NCBI RefSeq assembly: GCF_008805035.1
Contig: NZ_CP038018.1
Location: 310,001 to 374,000 of the forward strand
Length of the DNA stretch: 64,000 nucleotides
Reading direction: 5' to 3'
Origin: Eikenella exigua
GTDB lineage: Bacteria > Pseudomonadota > Gammaproteobacteria > Burkholderiales > Neisseriaceae
Shown here: positions 17,549 to 25,782 of the stretch, one piece after another
How the letters are laid out: the number at the start of each line of letters is the position of its first letter
How positions within the stretch are numbered: the first letter of the stretch is position 1
Notes under the pieces: generated by a model
The model's database searches: none
Seen by the model: the letters and a program-made list of their open reading frames with translations, nothing else
Told to the model about the DNA's origin: nothing
Program-made: the position numbers and the translations under genes

Positions 17549-18849
17549 GCGCCGCGCCGCGTGTGGCGGTTATCGGCGGCGGTTGGGCCGGGCTCTCGGC
17601 GGCGGAAGCGTTGTGCGGCCGGGCGCAAATCACCCTGTTTGAGGCCGGGCGGCAGTGCGGCGGCCGCGCCCGCGCGTTGGGCGGCAGTAGCGGTTTTGCC
17701 CATGCCGACAACGGCCAGCATATTTTGGTGGGCGCGTATCGGCAGGTGTTGGATGTGTTGGCGCGCTGCGGCGTGCGCGAGGAAGAGGCGTTTTTGCGCC
17801 TGCCGCTGCAATGGCATTTGGCCGACAGCCTGCAATTTTCTGCCCGACGCCTGAGCGCGCCGCTGCATTTGCTGGCCGGTGTACTGGGTGCGCGCGGCAT
17901 CGGCTGGGGCGAGAAAACCGCGCTGCTGCGCCAGATGCGTGCTTTGCAAAACCTGCGCTTGGCGGAAGATATTCCTGTGGCCGTCTGGCTGCGGCAGCAG
18001 CAGGTGTCGCACCGCTTGCAGCAGCAGTTTTGGCAGCCTTTGGTGTGGGGCGCGATGAACACCGCTTTGGAGCAGGCTTCGCTGCAACGCCTGCAAAACG
18101 TGCTGCGCGACGGCGTATGGGCGGAGCGCGCAGCCAGCGATTTTTTGCTGCCCAAGCAGGATTTGGGGCGGCTGTTTGCCGAGCCGGTATGCCGCCGCCT
18201 GCAAAAATACGGCGCACAAATCCGGCTGGAAACGCGTGTGCCGCAGATTGAACAAACGCTTTCAGGTAGCCTGTTGGTGAACGGCGAAACCTTCGATGCC
18301 GCCGTGTTGGCCGTTGCGCCCTATCATGTGCCGCCCCTGCTGCCAGAGGCCGCCCCGCCTGAGATTGCCACTGCGCTGGATGCTTTAGCCTACCACGCCA
18401 TCACCACCGTGTATTTGCGTTATCCCGTTTCGCCCGAGCTGCCCGCGCCGATTACCGGCTTGGCTGTAAGCACGGCACAATGGTTTATCGACCGTGATGC
18501 GCTCGGCTTCGGGCGCGGCGAAGTGTCCGCCGTGATTTCCCTGTCCGACCAATACGGCAAACTCAGCCGCGAAGAGTGGATCAAGCGAGTGCAGCAAGAT
18601 TTGCGGCGCATTTGCCCGCACTTGCCGCGCCCCACTGCCGCCCAAGTCATCACCGAAAAACGCGCCACCACCGCCAGCCGCATCGATAACCCCGCCATCC
18701 CCACCGCCTGGCTGCGCCATCAGCATATCTATCTCGCCGGCGACTACCTTCACCCTCGTTATCCCGCTACGCTGGAAGCCGCCGTGCAAAGCGGCCGGCA
18801 GGCTGCGGCTTTGCTGTTGAAAGATGCGGGGTGGGAGCAAGCTGACTAA
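17545..18849 (+). CDS. hpnE: Hydroxysqualene dehydroxylase HpnE
   Basis: 434 residues. An N-terminal Rossmann FAD-binding motif VIGGGWAGLSAAEAL (9-23) is followed by an Arg/Gly second-glycine region (GGRARALGG, about 39-47). The C-terminal GDYLHPRYPATLEAAVQSG closes the FAD site as in amine-oxidase-type flavoproteins. HpnE reduces hydroxysqualene to squalene in the hopanoid pathway. It overlaps hpnD by 4 bp. A DUS is in frame (LSGSLL). Without hpnC or shc nearby the end product is uncertain. A DUS-pair terminator follows, shared with convergent plsY. Confidence 0.87.
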   Translation: MSAAPRVAVIGGGWAGLSAAEALCGRAQITLFEAGRQCGGRARALGGSSGFAHADNGQHILVGAYRQVLDVLARCGVREEEAFLRLPLQWHLADSLQFSARRLSAPLHLLAGVLGARGIGWGEKTALLRQMRALQNLRLAEDIPVAVWLRQQQVSHRLQQQFWQPLVWGAMNTALEQASLQRLQNVLRDGVWAERAASDFLLPKQDLGRLFAEPVCRRLQKYGAQIRLETRVPQIEQTLSGSLLVNGETFDAAVLAVAPYHVPPLLPEAAPPEIATALDALAYHAITTVYLRYPVSPELPAPITGLAVSTAQWFIDRDALGFGRGEVSAVISLSDQYGKLSREEWIKRVQQDLRRICPHLPRPTAAQVITEKRATTASRIDNPAIPTAWLRHQHIYLAGDYLHPRYPATLEAAVQSGRQAAALLLKDAGWEQAD

Positions 18850-18870
18850 AAACCATGCTATTTAAACAAA

Positions 18871-18898
18871 AGGCTACCTGAAACTTTTCAGGTAGCCT
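18871..18898. terminator. Inverted DUS pair between hpnE and plsY
   Basis: Arms AGGCTACCTGAAA (18871-18883) and TTTCAGGTAGCCT (18886-18898) with a 2-nt spacer, between two convergent genes. It is placed to terminate both. Confidence 0.75.
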
Positions 18899-18918
18899 CT
18901 ATCGGGCAACCAATGCTG

Positions 18919-19539
18919 CTATTTGCCTGAGCCGATTTTGCTTTCCTTGCCACTGAGCAGGTTTTGGATATTGCTGCGATGGCGCAGCAGCACCAGCGCG
19001 GCAATCACGGCAATGGCGGCCTGCCAGGAAGGCTGTTGCACCAAGAACATGGCGGCTAGCGGGCTGATTACGGTGGCGGTGAGTGCGGCCAGTGAGGAAA
19101 TTTTCAGTCCGAAGGCCATGATCAGCCACACCGCCGCGCAAATCAGCGCTACCGGCCACGACAAAGCCAGCAGCACGCCCAGCGCGGTGGCCACGCCCTT
19201 GCCGCCCTTGAAGCCGAAAAACAGCGGCCACATATGCCCCACCAACACCGACACGGCCACGGCGGCCACCACTTCGTCGGCCAGGCCGAAATGTGATTGC
19301 AGCCATCGGGCAAGCAGTACGGCCACCAGGCCTTTGAGCGCGTCGCCCAAGAGTGTGAGCGCGGCGGCTTTTTTGCGGCCGCTGCGCAAAACATTGGTGG
19401 CGCCCGGGTTGCCCGAGCCGTAGCTGCGCGGGTCGTCCAGCCCGTAGAACTTGGATACGATAACGGCAAACGAGAGCGAGCCGATTAAGTAGGCGGCGGC
19501 CACGGCAACCAAGCCCCACACAAACAAGATGTCAGCCAT
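18919..19539 (-). CDS. plsY: Glycerol-3-phosphate acyltransferase PlsY
   Basis: 206 residues with five membrane helices. Diagnostic loops are present: SGNPGATNVLR (about 42-52), which binds the phosphate, and the GHMWPLFFGFKGGKGVAT loop (about 101-118) that holds the acyl-phosphate site. PlsY transfers the acyl group from acyl phosphate to glycerol 3-phosphate, the first step of membrane phospholipid synthesis. It is divergent from folB with 57 bp between starts, an arrangement common in Neisseriaceae. Confidence 0.95.
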   Translation of the reverse strand: MADILFVWGLVAVAAAYLIGSLSFAVIVSKFYGLDDPRSYGSGNPGATNVLRSGRKKAAALTLLGDALKGLVAVLLARWLQSHFGLADEVVAAVAVSVLVGHMWPLFFGFKGGKGVATALGVLLALSWPVALICAAVWLIMAFGLKISSLAALTATVISPLAAMFLVQQPSWQAAIAVIAALVLLRHRSNIQNLLSGKESKIGSGK

Positions 19540-19596
19540 AAGATTTTTTCACATTCAAACAAACGAGCCGGATTCTATCACGAGGACAAGCACAGC

Positions 19597-19962
19597 ATGG
19601 ATACCGTTTTTCTGCACGGCCTAAAAGCCCAAACCCTAATCGGCGTTTTCGACTGGGAACGCCGCCAGCCGCAAACCGTGCTGCTGGATATCGATATACG
19701 CACTGATCTGAGTGCGGCGGAAAAGAGCGACAACGTGGCCGATACGATCAGCTACGCCGAGGCAGCGGAGCTGGTAACGGCGGCCTTGGCCGGCCAGCAG
19801 TTTTTCCTGCTGGAAGCGTTGGCGGGCTATGTGGCGCAGCTGCTGCTTAAGCATTTCCCTTCCTGCGAGAGCGTGCGGATTAAGGCGGTGAAACCCGGCA
19901 TCCTGCCCGGCGTGGCATCGGTGGGTGTGGTGATGGAGCGGGGCAGGGCGGAGGCTGCCTGA
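19597..19962 (+). CDS. folB: Dihydroneopterin aldolase FolB
   Basis: 121 residues. The start MDTVFLHGLKAQTLIGVFDWER places catalytic Glu at 21; the catalytic Lys is about 99 (IKAVKPG). The enzyme splits dihydroneopterin in folate synthesis, complementing folC in this window. The last codons are part of a Simonsiella-type uptake sequence (AGGCTGCCTGAA, 19952-19963): Glu-Ala-Ala-stop is read from it. A CREE begins 5 bp after the stop. Confidence 0.94.
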   Translation: MDTVFLHGLKAQTLIGVFDWERRQPQTVLLDIDIRTDLSAAEKSDNVADTISYAEAAELVTAALAGQQFFLLEALAGYVAQLLLKHFPSCESVRIKAVKPGILPGVASVGVVMERGRAEAA

Positions 19963-19967
19963 AAAGA

Positions 19968-20072
19968 TATAGTGGGTTAAAATCAGAATGCTACTGCGTT
20001 GGCTCGCCTTGCTGTACTGGTTGTACTGTCTGCGGCTTGCCGCCTTGCCCCTTCTGATTTTAATCCGCTATA
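19968..20072. mobile_element. Correia-like element (CREE/MITE), 105 bp
   Basis: TATAGTGGGTTAAAATCAGAA at the left and TTCTGATTTTAATCCGCTATA at the right form nearly perfect inverted ends. The core GCCTTGCTGTACTGGTTGTACTG is that of Neisseria Correia repeats. It is inserted 5 bp behind folB. Confidence 0.85.
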
Positions 20073-20187
20073 GCCAAAGTATTTCCCCCTCTGCTAAGCG
20101 AGCTAACGCGATATGCAGTGCATTGCTTCAGCCATCTCGCCGTTTAAACTTCGCCTAAGCTGTGCTTTCAGGTAGCCTCACAAATAA

Positions 20188-20217
20188 AAAAGCCGTCTGA
20201 ACATTCAGACGGCTTTT
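20188..20217. terminator. Inverted canonical Neisseria DUS (GCCGTCTGAA) terminator
   Basis: Perfect 14-bp arms AAAAGCCGTCTGAA (20188-20201) and TTCAGACGGCTTTT (20204-20217) with a 2-nt loop, directly behind yidB. The core GCCGTCTGAA is the uptake sequence of Neisseria meningitidis/gonorrhoeae, not the local Eikenella dialect. It is a good rho-independent terminator for the minus-strand gene. Confidence 0.88.
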
Positions 20218-20220
20218 GGT

Positions 20221-20637
20221 TTATTTCATAAAGTTTTTCAGCAGTATGGAAGCCACATCATCCAGGCCGAAGCCGTCTGCGTCTTGCGCGCTGCCGTTGG
20301 GGGTGGCGTGGTCTACCAGGTTGGGCAGGATTTTAGCCAGCATCTCGCTTGCCTGGTTGGCATCCACGCCGAATTTCTGCGCCAGCTGGTTTACGGTGTC
20401 ACTACCCAACGCTTGTTGCAGTTGGCTGCCAGATATGGGCATATTGCCAGACTGGTTGGAAACCCAGCTGCTGATGGCATCACCCAAGCCGCCTTGTTGC
20501 AGCTGGCTAATCAGGTTGCTCACGCCGCCGTGCTGTTTCACCAAATCCATCGCCATATCGGTGAGCGAGCCTTGGCCGCCGTCTTTGCCGCCCAGTATCT
20601 GGCTGGCCGCGTTCATCAGGTTGTCCATTAAAGTCAT
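20221..20637 (-). CDS. YidB-like DUF937 protein
   Basis: 138 residues, Gln/Gly/Ser-rich and helical, with the DUF937/YidB layout: MDLVKQHGGVSNLISQLQQGG, then SGSQLQQALGSDTVNQLAQKFG, and LAKILPNLVDHATPNG. YidB-like proteins are small, probably periplasmic or cytosolic helical-bundle proteins of unknown function. There is no signal peptide. The gene ends in a terminator built from canonical Neisseria uptake sequences, which suggests the 3' end, or the whole gene, came from a Neisseria donor. Confidence 0.82.
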   Translation of the reverse strand: MTLMDNLMNAASQILGGKDGGQGSLTDMAMDLVKQHGGVSNLISQLQQGGLGDAISSWVSNQSGNMPISGSQLQQALGSDTVNQLAQKFGVDANQASEMLAKILPNLVDHATPNGSAQDADGFGLDDVASILLKNFMK

Positions 20638-21012
20638 GATTTTTCCTTGTGTTAGGGAGAAAAGGGGCGCAGTGTAGCAAAGTTTGGGCTACTCGGTGGC
20701 GGGCTTAACCAAATTTAGCGAACGGTATGGTAAAACCGCTTCATAGGGGGTGTTTGGCAAACGGCGGGCAGGCATAAAACCTGTCCCTACGGTTTTCAGG
20801 TAGCTTTCAATAGCAGGGCTGCAACGGATATTTAGTAGGAGCCGGCTTTATGCCCGATTACAGGAATGGTAGGCTACCTGAAAACTTTGCCATGCTGCAT
20901 TTCGGCTTCGTAGGAACTTAGTTGTGCTGTGTTTTCAGGTAGCCTTTTCTCAATAAAGCAACAGCCGTTTCAGACTACCTAACTGAAACGGCTGTGGTTT
21001 TATCTGCGCTGT
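20638..21012. other. Intergenic stretch with DUS and hairpin
   Basis: About 375 bp between the yidB start and the metQ stop. It contains two exact DUS (20871-20882 and 20935-20946), a degenerate one (about 20800-20812, TTTTCAGGTAGCTTT), and the metQ hairpin at 20961-20995. The yidB promoter should lie at its left edge. No gene is supported. Confidence 0.5.
20961..20995 (-). terminator. Hairpin behind metQ
   Basis: 13-bp perfect arms ACAGCCGTTTCAG / CTGAAACGGCTGT with a 9-nt loop, 17 bp after the metQ stop. The downstream T content on the minus strand is modest, so it may act as a terminator or an mRNA-stabilising hairpin. Confidence 0.65.
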
Positions 21013-21909
21013 TTATTTGGCGGCAGATGTGCCAGAAGCGGCGGCTGCGCCTTCACCCCATACGGCAGGATATTTGTATCCGACGAAGCGTTTGTGCGCG
21101 TAGTCTTTGAATTCTTGGGAATTGTAGGCGGCAGTTACGTCTTGTACCCATTGTGCGTCTTTATCGGCAGTGCGCACGGCAGACCAGTTGATGTAGGCGA
21201 AGCTGGGCTCTTGTAACAGGGCTTCGGACAGTTTCATACCGGAAGACATAGCGTAGTTGCCGTTTACGATGGCGAAGTCTACGTCTTGGCGGCTACGCGG
21301 CAGGTTGGCGGCTTCCATTTCCACGAATTCGATATTTTTGGTGTTTTCAGCAATATCGGTGCGGGCGGTGCGCAACGGGTCGATACCTTCTTTCAGTTTA
21401 ATCCAGCCCAGGTTGTCGAGCATCACCAAAGCGCGAGCGAGGTTAGACGGATCGTTGGGGATGGAAACAGAGCTGCCGTTTTTCACTTGATCCAGCGCGG
21501 TGAGTTTGCCGGGGTAGATACCCAAAGGAGCAGTCGGCACTTGGAATACTTCAGTCAGGTCGAGATTGTGCTCGGCCTTGAAGGAATCCAGATAGGGTTT
21601 GTGCTGGAAAATGTTGATGTCGATTGCGCCCTCGGCCAGTGCCTGGTTGGGGGTAACGTAGTCGGGGAATTCGGTGAGGGTAACGGTGTAGCCCTGTTTT
21701 TCCAGGATGGGCTGGATTTGGTCTTTAATCATGTCGGCAAAGTCGCCCGGGGTGGTGCCGAAGCGGATTTCCCGCTTGGCTTCGGCAGCGGGCTGGCTGC
21801 CGGCAGAGGCGGCGGATGCTTGTGCACCGCTGCCGCTGTCTTGTCCGCCGCAGGCGGCCAGGGTCATGCCCAGCACGGCGGCGCAGGTGAGTTTCCATAA
21901 TGCTTTCAT
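21013..21909 (-). CDS. metQ: MetQ, methionine-binding lipoprotein of the MetNIQ importer
   Basis: 298 residues. Signal peptide with lipobox (LAACG; Cys about 20), so a lipid-anchored NlpA-family receptor. The mature part begins after a Ser/Ala/Gly linker with REIRFGTTPGDFADM and has the PDYVTPNQALAEGAIDINIFQHKPYLD ligand region. It captures methionine for the MetNI transporter. It is the last gene of the metN-metI-metQ operon, 46 bp after metI. The hairpin at 20961 follows it. Confidence 0.94.
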   Translation of the reverse strand: MKALWKLTCAAVLGMTLAACGGQDSGSGAQASAASAGSQPAAEAKREIRFGTTPGDFADMIKDQIQPILEKQGYTVTLTEFPDYVTPNQALAEGAIDINIFQHKPYLDSFKAEHNLDLTEVFQVPTAPLGIYPGKLTALDQVKNGSSVSIPNDPSNLARALVMLDNLGWIKLKEGIDPLRTARTDIAENTKNIEFVEMEAANLPRSRQDVDFAIVNGNYAMSSGMKLSEALLQEPSFAYINWSAVRTADKDAQWVQDVTAAYNSQEFKDYAHKRFVGYKYPAVWGEGAAAASGTSAAK

Positions 21910-21955
21910 TGAGTGTCTCCTTATACAATGGATAAACAGGTTGAGAAAAAACGGA

Positions 21956-22636
21956 TTAGCGTTTGTCTAAACGGGCGGCTAAATGGTTGCCGAGCGTTTG
22001 GATGCAGACCACTAAGGCTGAGAGTAGGGCAACTACTGCCCACAACACATCAGCCATATAGCGCTGATGGCCGTAACGAATACCGAGGTCGCCCACGCCG
22101 CCGCCGCCGATTAAGCCAGCTGCAGCACTGGTGCCCAGCGTGGCAATAATCAGGATGGCAATGCTGCGTACGAGGCCGGCACGGGCTTCGTTCAGCAAAA
22201 CTTTTGTGATGATGGTCATGGGTTTGGCACCCATGGCCAGCGCGGCTTCCACCACACCTTTGGGTACTTCGGCCAAATTTTGCTCCACCAGCCGCGCAAA
22301 ATAAAACATGGCGGCCACGCTGAGTGAAATAGAGGCGGCCACCGGGCCGAATGTGGTACCCATGATCATGCGGGTGGGTTTCATCATCACAATCATGAGG
22401 ATGACGAAGGGGAAGGCGCGGATAAAGTCAATGGTGAAGCCTAAAATATGGTTCACGCGGCGGTTGGCAAAAATCTGATTTTTGCCGGTGGTGTAGAGCC
22501 ATACTCCGAGCAGGCCACCGATGATGATGCTGACAATGCCGGAAATGCCAAGCATGATGGCGGTTTCACCGAAGGCCTTGTAAAACTCCGGCCGCAGGCG
22601 CATCAGGTTTTCCCAAATATCGTATTGCTGCCCCAT
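21956..22636 (-). CDS. metI: MetI, methionine ABC transporter permease
   Basis: 226 residues with about five membrane helices, starting after a short N-terminus with WENLMRLRPEFYKAFGETAIMLG. The EAA coupling loop is EAALAMGAKPMTIITKVLLN (about 140-159), which docks to MetN. It begins one base after the metN stop, so translation is coupled. Confidence 0.94.
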   Translation of the reverse strand: MGQQYDIWENLMRLRPEFYKAFGETAIMLGISGIVSIIIGGLLGVWLYTTGKNQIFANRRVNHILGFTIDFIRAFPFVILMIVMMKPTRMIMGTTFGPVAASISLSVAAMFYFARLVEQNLAEVPKGVVEAALAMGAKPMTIITKVLLNEARAGLVRSIAILIIATLGTSAAAGLIGGGGVGDLGIRYGHQRYMADVLWAVVALLSALVVCIQTLGNHLAARLDKR

Positions 22637-22637
22637 T

Positions 22638-23375
22638 TCAATCCTCCTGTACCAATTCGCGCCCGATATCAGTGTGCGCCAGAATCTGCTTGTCGCGCAC
22701 GTCGGCCACTTCCAGCAAATGCCCTTGATGCAGCAGGGCGGTGCGGCGGCACAGGCGGCGGATTACGCTCATTTCGTGGGTGACGATCACGATGGTTACA
22801 TTGAAACGGCGGTTGATGTCTTGCAGGCAGTCGAGCACGCTGCGGGTAGTGGCCGGGTCGAGTGCGGAAGTCGGTTCGTCGGCCAGAATCACGTGGGGGT
22901 TGGGCGCAAGCGCACGGGCAATGCCCACGCGCTGCTTCTGCCCGCCGGAAAGTTGGGCGGGATAGTGCTGCGCTCGGTCGGAAAGGCCGACAATTTGCAA
23001 ACATTCGCGCACGCGTTCGTTGATTTTGTTTTTACTCCAGCCGGCAATCTCTAGTGGGAAGGCTACGTTGCCGGCCACAGTACGGTTTGCAAGCAGGTTG
23101 AATTGCTGAAACACCATGCCGATGTTTTGGCGGGCGGTGCGCAGCTGGGCGGCATTCATGGCGGTGAGGTCTTGGCCATCGATCAGCACTTTGCCGCTGT
23201 CGGGGCGTTCCAAAAGGTTGATCAGGCGCAGCAGGGTGGATTTGCCCGCGCCAGAGTAGCCCATCAGCCCGAACACCTCGCCTTGGTCGATACTCAGGCT
23301 TAAGGGATGCACGGCCATGAATTGGTTGCTTTTGCCGTGATGATAGCTTTTACAAACTGAATCCAGAATAATCAT
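22638..23375 (-). CDS. metN: MetN, methionine ABC transporter ATPase (short form)
   Basis: 245 residues from the ATG at 23375, where homology starts (MIILDSVCKSY); a longer frame adds 21 residues without support. Walker A GYSGAGKST (39-47), signature LSGGQ (142-146), Walker B VILADE (162-167) and the H-loop THE are intact. E. coli MetN has about 100 more residues forming a methionine-sensing regulatory domain, which is absent here, as known for Neisseria MetN. So trans-inhibition by methionine is not expected. First gene of metNIQ. Confidence 0.93.
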   Translation of the reverse strand: MIILDSVCKSYHHGKSNQFMAVHPLSLSIDQGEVFGLMGYSGAGKSTLLRLINLLERPDSGKVLIDGQDLTAMNAAQLRTARQNIGMVFQQFNLLANRTVAGNVAFPLEIAGWSKNKINERVRECLQIVGLSDRAQHYPAQLSGGQKQRVGIARALAPNPHVILADEPTSALDPATTRSVLDCLQDINRRFNVTIVIVTHEMSVIRRLCRRTALLHQGHLLEVADVRDKQILAHTDIGRELVQED

Positions 23376-23675
23376 GATGTTGTTGTATGGCCGCCTCACT
23401 CGGTGGCTGCAAAGATTTAAAGCCCACTGAATCAACAATGGGCTTAAAACAGAAAATGCGTGTTATAAATAGTACGCTTTAGCTGTTTTAACGCCCGCAA
23501 GCTGTATCAAATCGGCGTAAATAATGATGGCGTATTTAATGCCTAAATGTGGGTTTTGTCAAGAGCAGCTGTTTGCCGGGCTGTGTTTCAAGCCCGCCGG
23601 TTTCGGGTATAATCTTGCCGTTTTGGCGGGTGAGCCGCCGTTTCTTCAGCCAACTAACCTTTTGGAGCAGAGTGC
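23376..23675. other. Divergent metN / eno control region
   Basis: 300 bp between divergent starts. On the metN side a hairpin with AAGCCCA / TGGGCTT arms (23420-23426 and 23439-23445) lies about 45 bp upstream of the metN start, so it could be in its leader. On the eno side GGAG (about 23664) is the ribosome site. No SAM riboswitch fold was recognised. There is no exact DUS here, which is unusual for this window. Confidence 0.5.
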
Positions 23676-24962
23676 ATGAGCGCCATTATTGATATTTTCG
23701 CCCGCGAGATTCTCGATTCACGCGGCAATCCCACCGTAGAATGCGATGTGTTGCTGGAAAGCGGCGTGATGGGGCGCGCAGCTGTGCCCAGCGGCGCCTC
23801 CACCGGCCAAAAAGAAGCGTTGGAGCTGCGCGACGGCGATGCCGCACGCTATTTGGGCAAAGGCGTGCTGAAAGCCGTGGAGCATGTGAACAACGAAATC
23901 GCCCAAGCCATTATCGGCATTGACGCTTCCGAACAGAGCTATATCGATAAAGTGCTGGTGGAATTAGACGGCACGGAAAACAAAGGCCGCTTCGGCGCCA
24001 ATGCTACCTTGGCCGTATCCATGGCTGTGGCGCGTGCAGCCGCCGAAGATGCCGGTCTGCCGCTTTACCGCTATTTGGGCGGCGCGGGGTCGATGGCGAT
24101 GCCGGTGCCGATGATGAACGTGATCAACGGTGGCGAACATGCCAACAACAGCCTGGATATTCAGGAATTCATGATTATGCCGGTGGGTGCTACCAGCTTC
24201 CGCGAAGCCTTGCGCTGCGGTGCAGAAGTGTTCCACCACCTGAAAAAAATCTGCCACGACAAAGGTTTCCCCACCACCGTGGGCGATGAAGGCGGCTTCG
24301 CCCCCAATTTGGGCAACCACGCTGAAGCCTTGGATTTGATTTTGGAAGCCGTGAAAGCTGCTGGCTACGAAGCGGGCAAAGACGTGTTGCTCGCGCTCGA
24401 TTGCGCCTCCAGCGAGTTTTATAAAGAAGGTAAATATCACCTCTCCGCCGAAGGTAAAGCGCTTTCCAGCGCCGAATTTGCCGATTATCTGGTCGACTTG
24501 GCCGCCCGCTATCCGATTGTTTCGATTGAAGACGGCATGGACGAAAACGATCGCGAAGGCTGGAAATTGCTTACCAACAAGCTTGGCGGCAAAGTGCAGC
24601 TGGTGGGTGATGATTTGTTTGTCACCAACCCGAAAATCCTGGCCGAAGGCATTAAAGAAGGCATTGCCAACGCCCTGCTGGTGAAAGTGAACCAAATCGG
24701 CACCCTGAGCGAAACCCTGAAAGCCGTGGAGCTGGCCAAACGCAGCCGCTATGCCAGCGTGATGAGCCACCGTTCCGGCGAAACCGAAGACAGCACCATC
24801 GCCGATTTGGCTGTGGCCACCAACTGCATGCAGATTAAAACCGGCTCGCTTTCCCGCTCCGACCGCATGGCTAAATACAACCAGCTGCTGCGCATTGAAG
24901 AAGAGTTGGGCGAAGCCGCTTATTATCCCGGCCAAGCCGCGTTTTACCATTTGGTTCGCTAG
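23676..24962 (+). CDS. eno: Enolase
   Basis: 428 residues, full length. It converts 2-phosphoglycerate to phosphoenolpyruvate and is usually a degradosome partner of RNase E. Starts AIIDIFAREILDSRGNPTVE, with the mobile loop SGASTGQKEALELRDGD (about 40-56). GDEGGFAPN and the conserved SHRSGETEDSTIADLAV (about 367-383) bind Mg2+ and substrate. A ribosome site TTTTGGAG is upstream. ftsB follows after 14 bp that consist almost entirely of one DUS, an order typical of Neisseriaceae. Confidence 0.97.
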   Translation: MSAIIDIFAREILDSRGNPTVECDVLLESGVMGRAAVPSGASTGQKEALELRDGDAARYLGKGVLKAVEHVNNEIAQAIIGIDASEQSYIDKVLVELDGTENKGRFGANATLAVSMAVARAAAEDAGLPLYRYLGGAGSMAMPVPMMNVINGGEHANNSLDIQEFMIMPVGATSFREALRCGAEVFHHLKKICHDKGFPTTVGDEGGFAPNLGNHAEALDLILEAVKAAGYEAGKDVLLALDCASSEFYKEGKYHLSAEGKALSSAEFADYLVDLAARYPIVSIEDGMDENDREGWKLLTNKLGGKVQLVGDDLFVTNPKILAEGIKEGIANALLVKVNQIGTLSETLKAVELAKRSRYASVMSHRSGETEDSTIADLAVATNCMQIKTGSLSRSDRMAKYNQLLRIEEELGEAAYYPGQAAFYHLVR

Positions 24963-24976
24963 AGGCTACCTGAAAC

Positions 24977-25285
24977 ATGAAATGGGTAACCGTGGTGCTG
25001 GCTGTGACCTTGGTGTGGCTGCAGCATGATCTGTGGCTGGCCAAAGGCGGCTGGCGCGATATGTGGCGGCTGGAGGCCGAAGCCGAGCGCCAGCGGCAGG
25101 CCAACCAAAGCCTGGTGCTGCGCAATCAAGCCTTGACGGCCGAAGTGGAAAACCTTCGCACCGGAAAAGAAGCCATCGCCGAAATCGCCCGCACCGATTT
25201 GGGCTATGTGGGGCCGGGTGAGGTGTATTATCGCATTTTGCCCGCTTCCGAAGCGGCGGCAGACAGCGGAACGGCTGCCGAATAA
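24977..25285 (+). CDS. ftsB: Cell-division protein FtsB
   Basis: 102 residues. A short N-terminus and one membrane helix (about 3-20) are followed by a coiled coil (about 30-65, LEAEAERQRQANQSLVLRNQ) and the conserved end EIARTDLGYVGPGEVYYRIL. FtsB bridges FtsL and FtsQ in the divisome and helps activate septal wall synthesis. It is co-directional with eno. The DUS at 24963-24974 sits just before its ATG, overlapping the expected ribosome site; a clear Shine-Dalgarno is not visible, so it may be coupled to eno. Confidence 0.92.
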   Translation: MKWVTVVLAVTLVWLQHDLWLAKGGWRDMWRLEAEAERQRQANQSLVLRNQALTAEVENLRTGKEAIAEIARTDLGYVGPGEVYYRILPASEAAADSGTAAE

Positions 25286-25299
25286 TATGTTTCAATAGT

Positions 25300-25339
25300 T
25301 TTTCAGGTAGCCTGCTGTCTGCAAGAGGCTACCTGAAAA
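25300..25339. terminator. Inverted DUS pair after ftsB
   Basis: 14-bp arms TTTTCAGGTAGCCT (25300-25313) and AGGCTACCTGAAAA (25326-25339) with a 12-nt loop. Outward orientation lacks a strong T run; it probably ends the eno-ftsB transcript. Confidence 0.6.
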
Positions 25340-25380
25340 TATTTCTAGCATAGCAAACAGAATATCAGCCATCGGCAATC

Positions 25381-25728
25381 ATGGAGCTAACCGTTTACCT
25401 CAACTTCTCCCTCGCTGCTCAATCTTCCGTTGCTAAGCGGCAAACTATCCATAAAATCCAGCAAAGTTTACAGCCGTATCATTTTGAGGCTGCAGCGGAA
25501 GAAGGAAGGTTTGTGGTTAAACTGAGCACGCCCAACTGGCCGGAAGGTGTGTTTCAACTGTTGGATTTCGCCCAACAGTTGGGGCGGCATTGGCTGGTGA
25601 GCGGCAATATTCGGCACGGGCTGGACGCATTCAGTAGCGAGATATGCATCACCGGTGTGGCGGCTGCAAGCATGATGTGTGAGAATCCGTTTGGTGCGCC
25701 CCGGATGCCGCTGCAGTATGAAGCATGA
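25381..25728 (+). CDS. Hypothetical protein
   Basis: 115 residues, soluble, with no signal or membrane segment. Starts MELTVYLNFSLAAQSSVAKRQT and has a Trp/Asp-rich middle (NWPEGVFQLLDFAQQLGRHW). I do not recognise the family. The pattern of alternating strands and helices suggests a small folded domain that may bind a partner. It stands alone between the ftsB terminator and an EamA transporter. Codon use resembles its neighbours, so I accept it as a gene. Confidence 0.62.
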   Translation: MELTVYLNFSLAAQSSVAKRQTIHKIQQSLQPYHFEAAAEEGRFVVKLSTPNWPEGVFQLLDFAQQLGRHWLVSGNIRHGLDAFSSEICITGVAAASMMCENPFGAPRMPLQYEA

Positions 25729-25751
25729 TGGATTGCGGAGTTGCCGCACTT

Positions 25752-25779
25752 TTGAGCATATTATTTTGTTTTGTATAAT
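25752..25779 (+). promoter_or_regulatory. Sigma-70-like promoter for the EamA transporter
   Basis: -35 TTGAGC (25752-25757), 16-bp spacer, perfect -10 TATAAT (25774-25779). Transcription would start near 25786, at or just after the ATG at 25783, implying a leaderless message or a later start codon. Confidence 0.6.
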
Positions 25780-25782
25780 GTT

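Noticed and set aside
23376..23675. SAM riboswitch ahead of metN
   Set aside because: Only one simple hairpin is visible; none of the known SAM-riboswitch cores was recognised.
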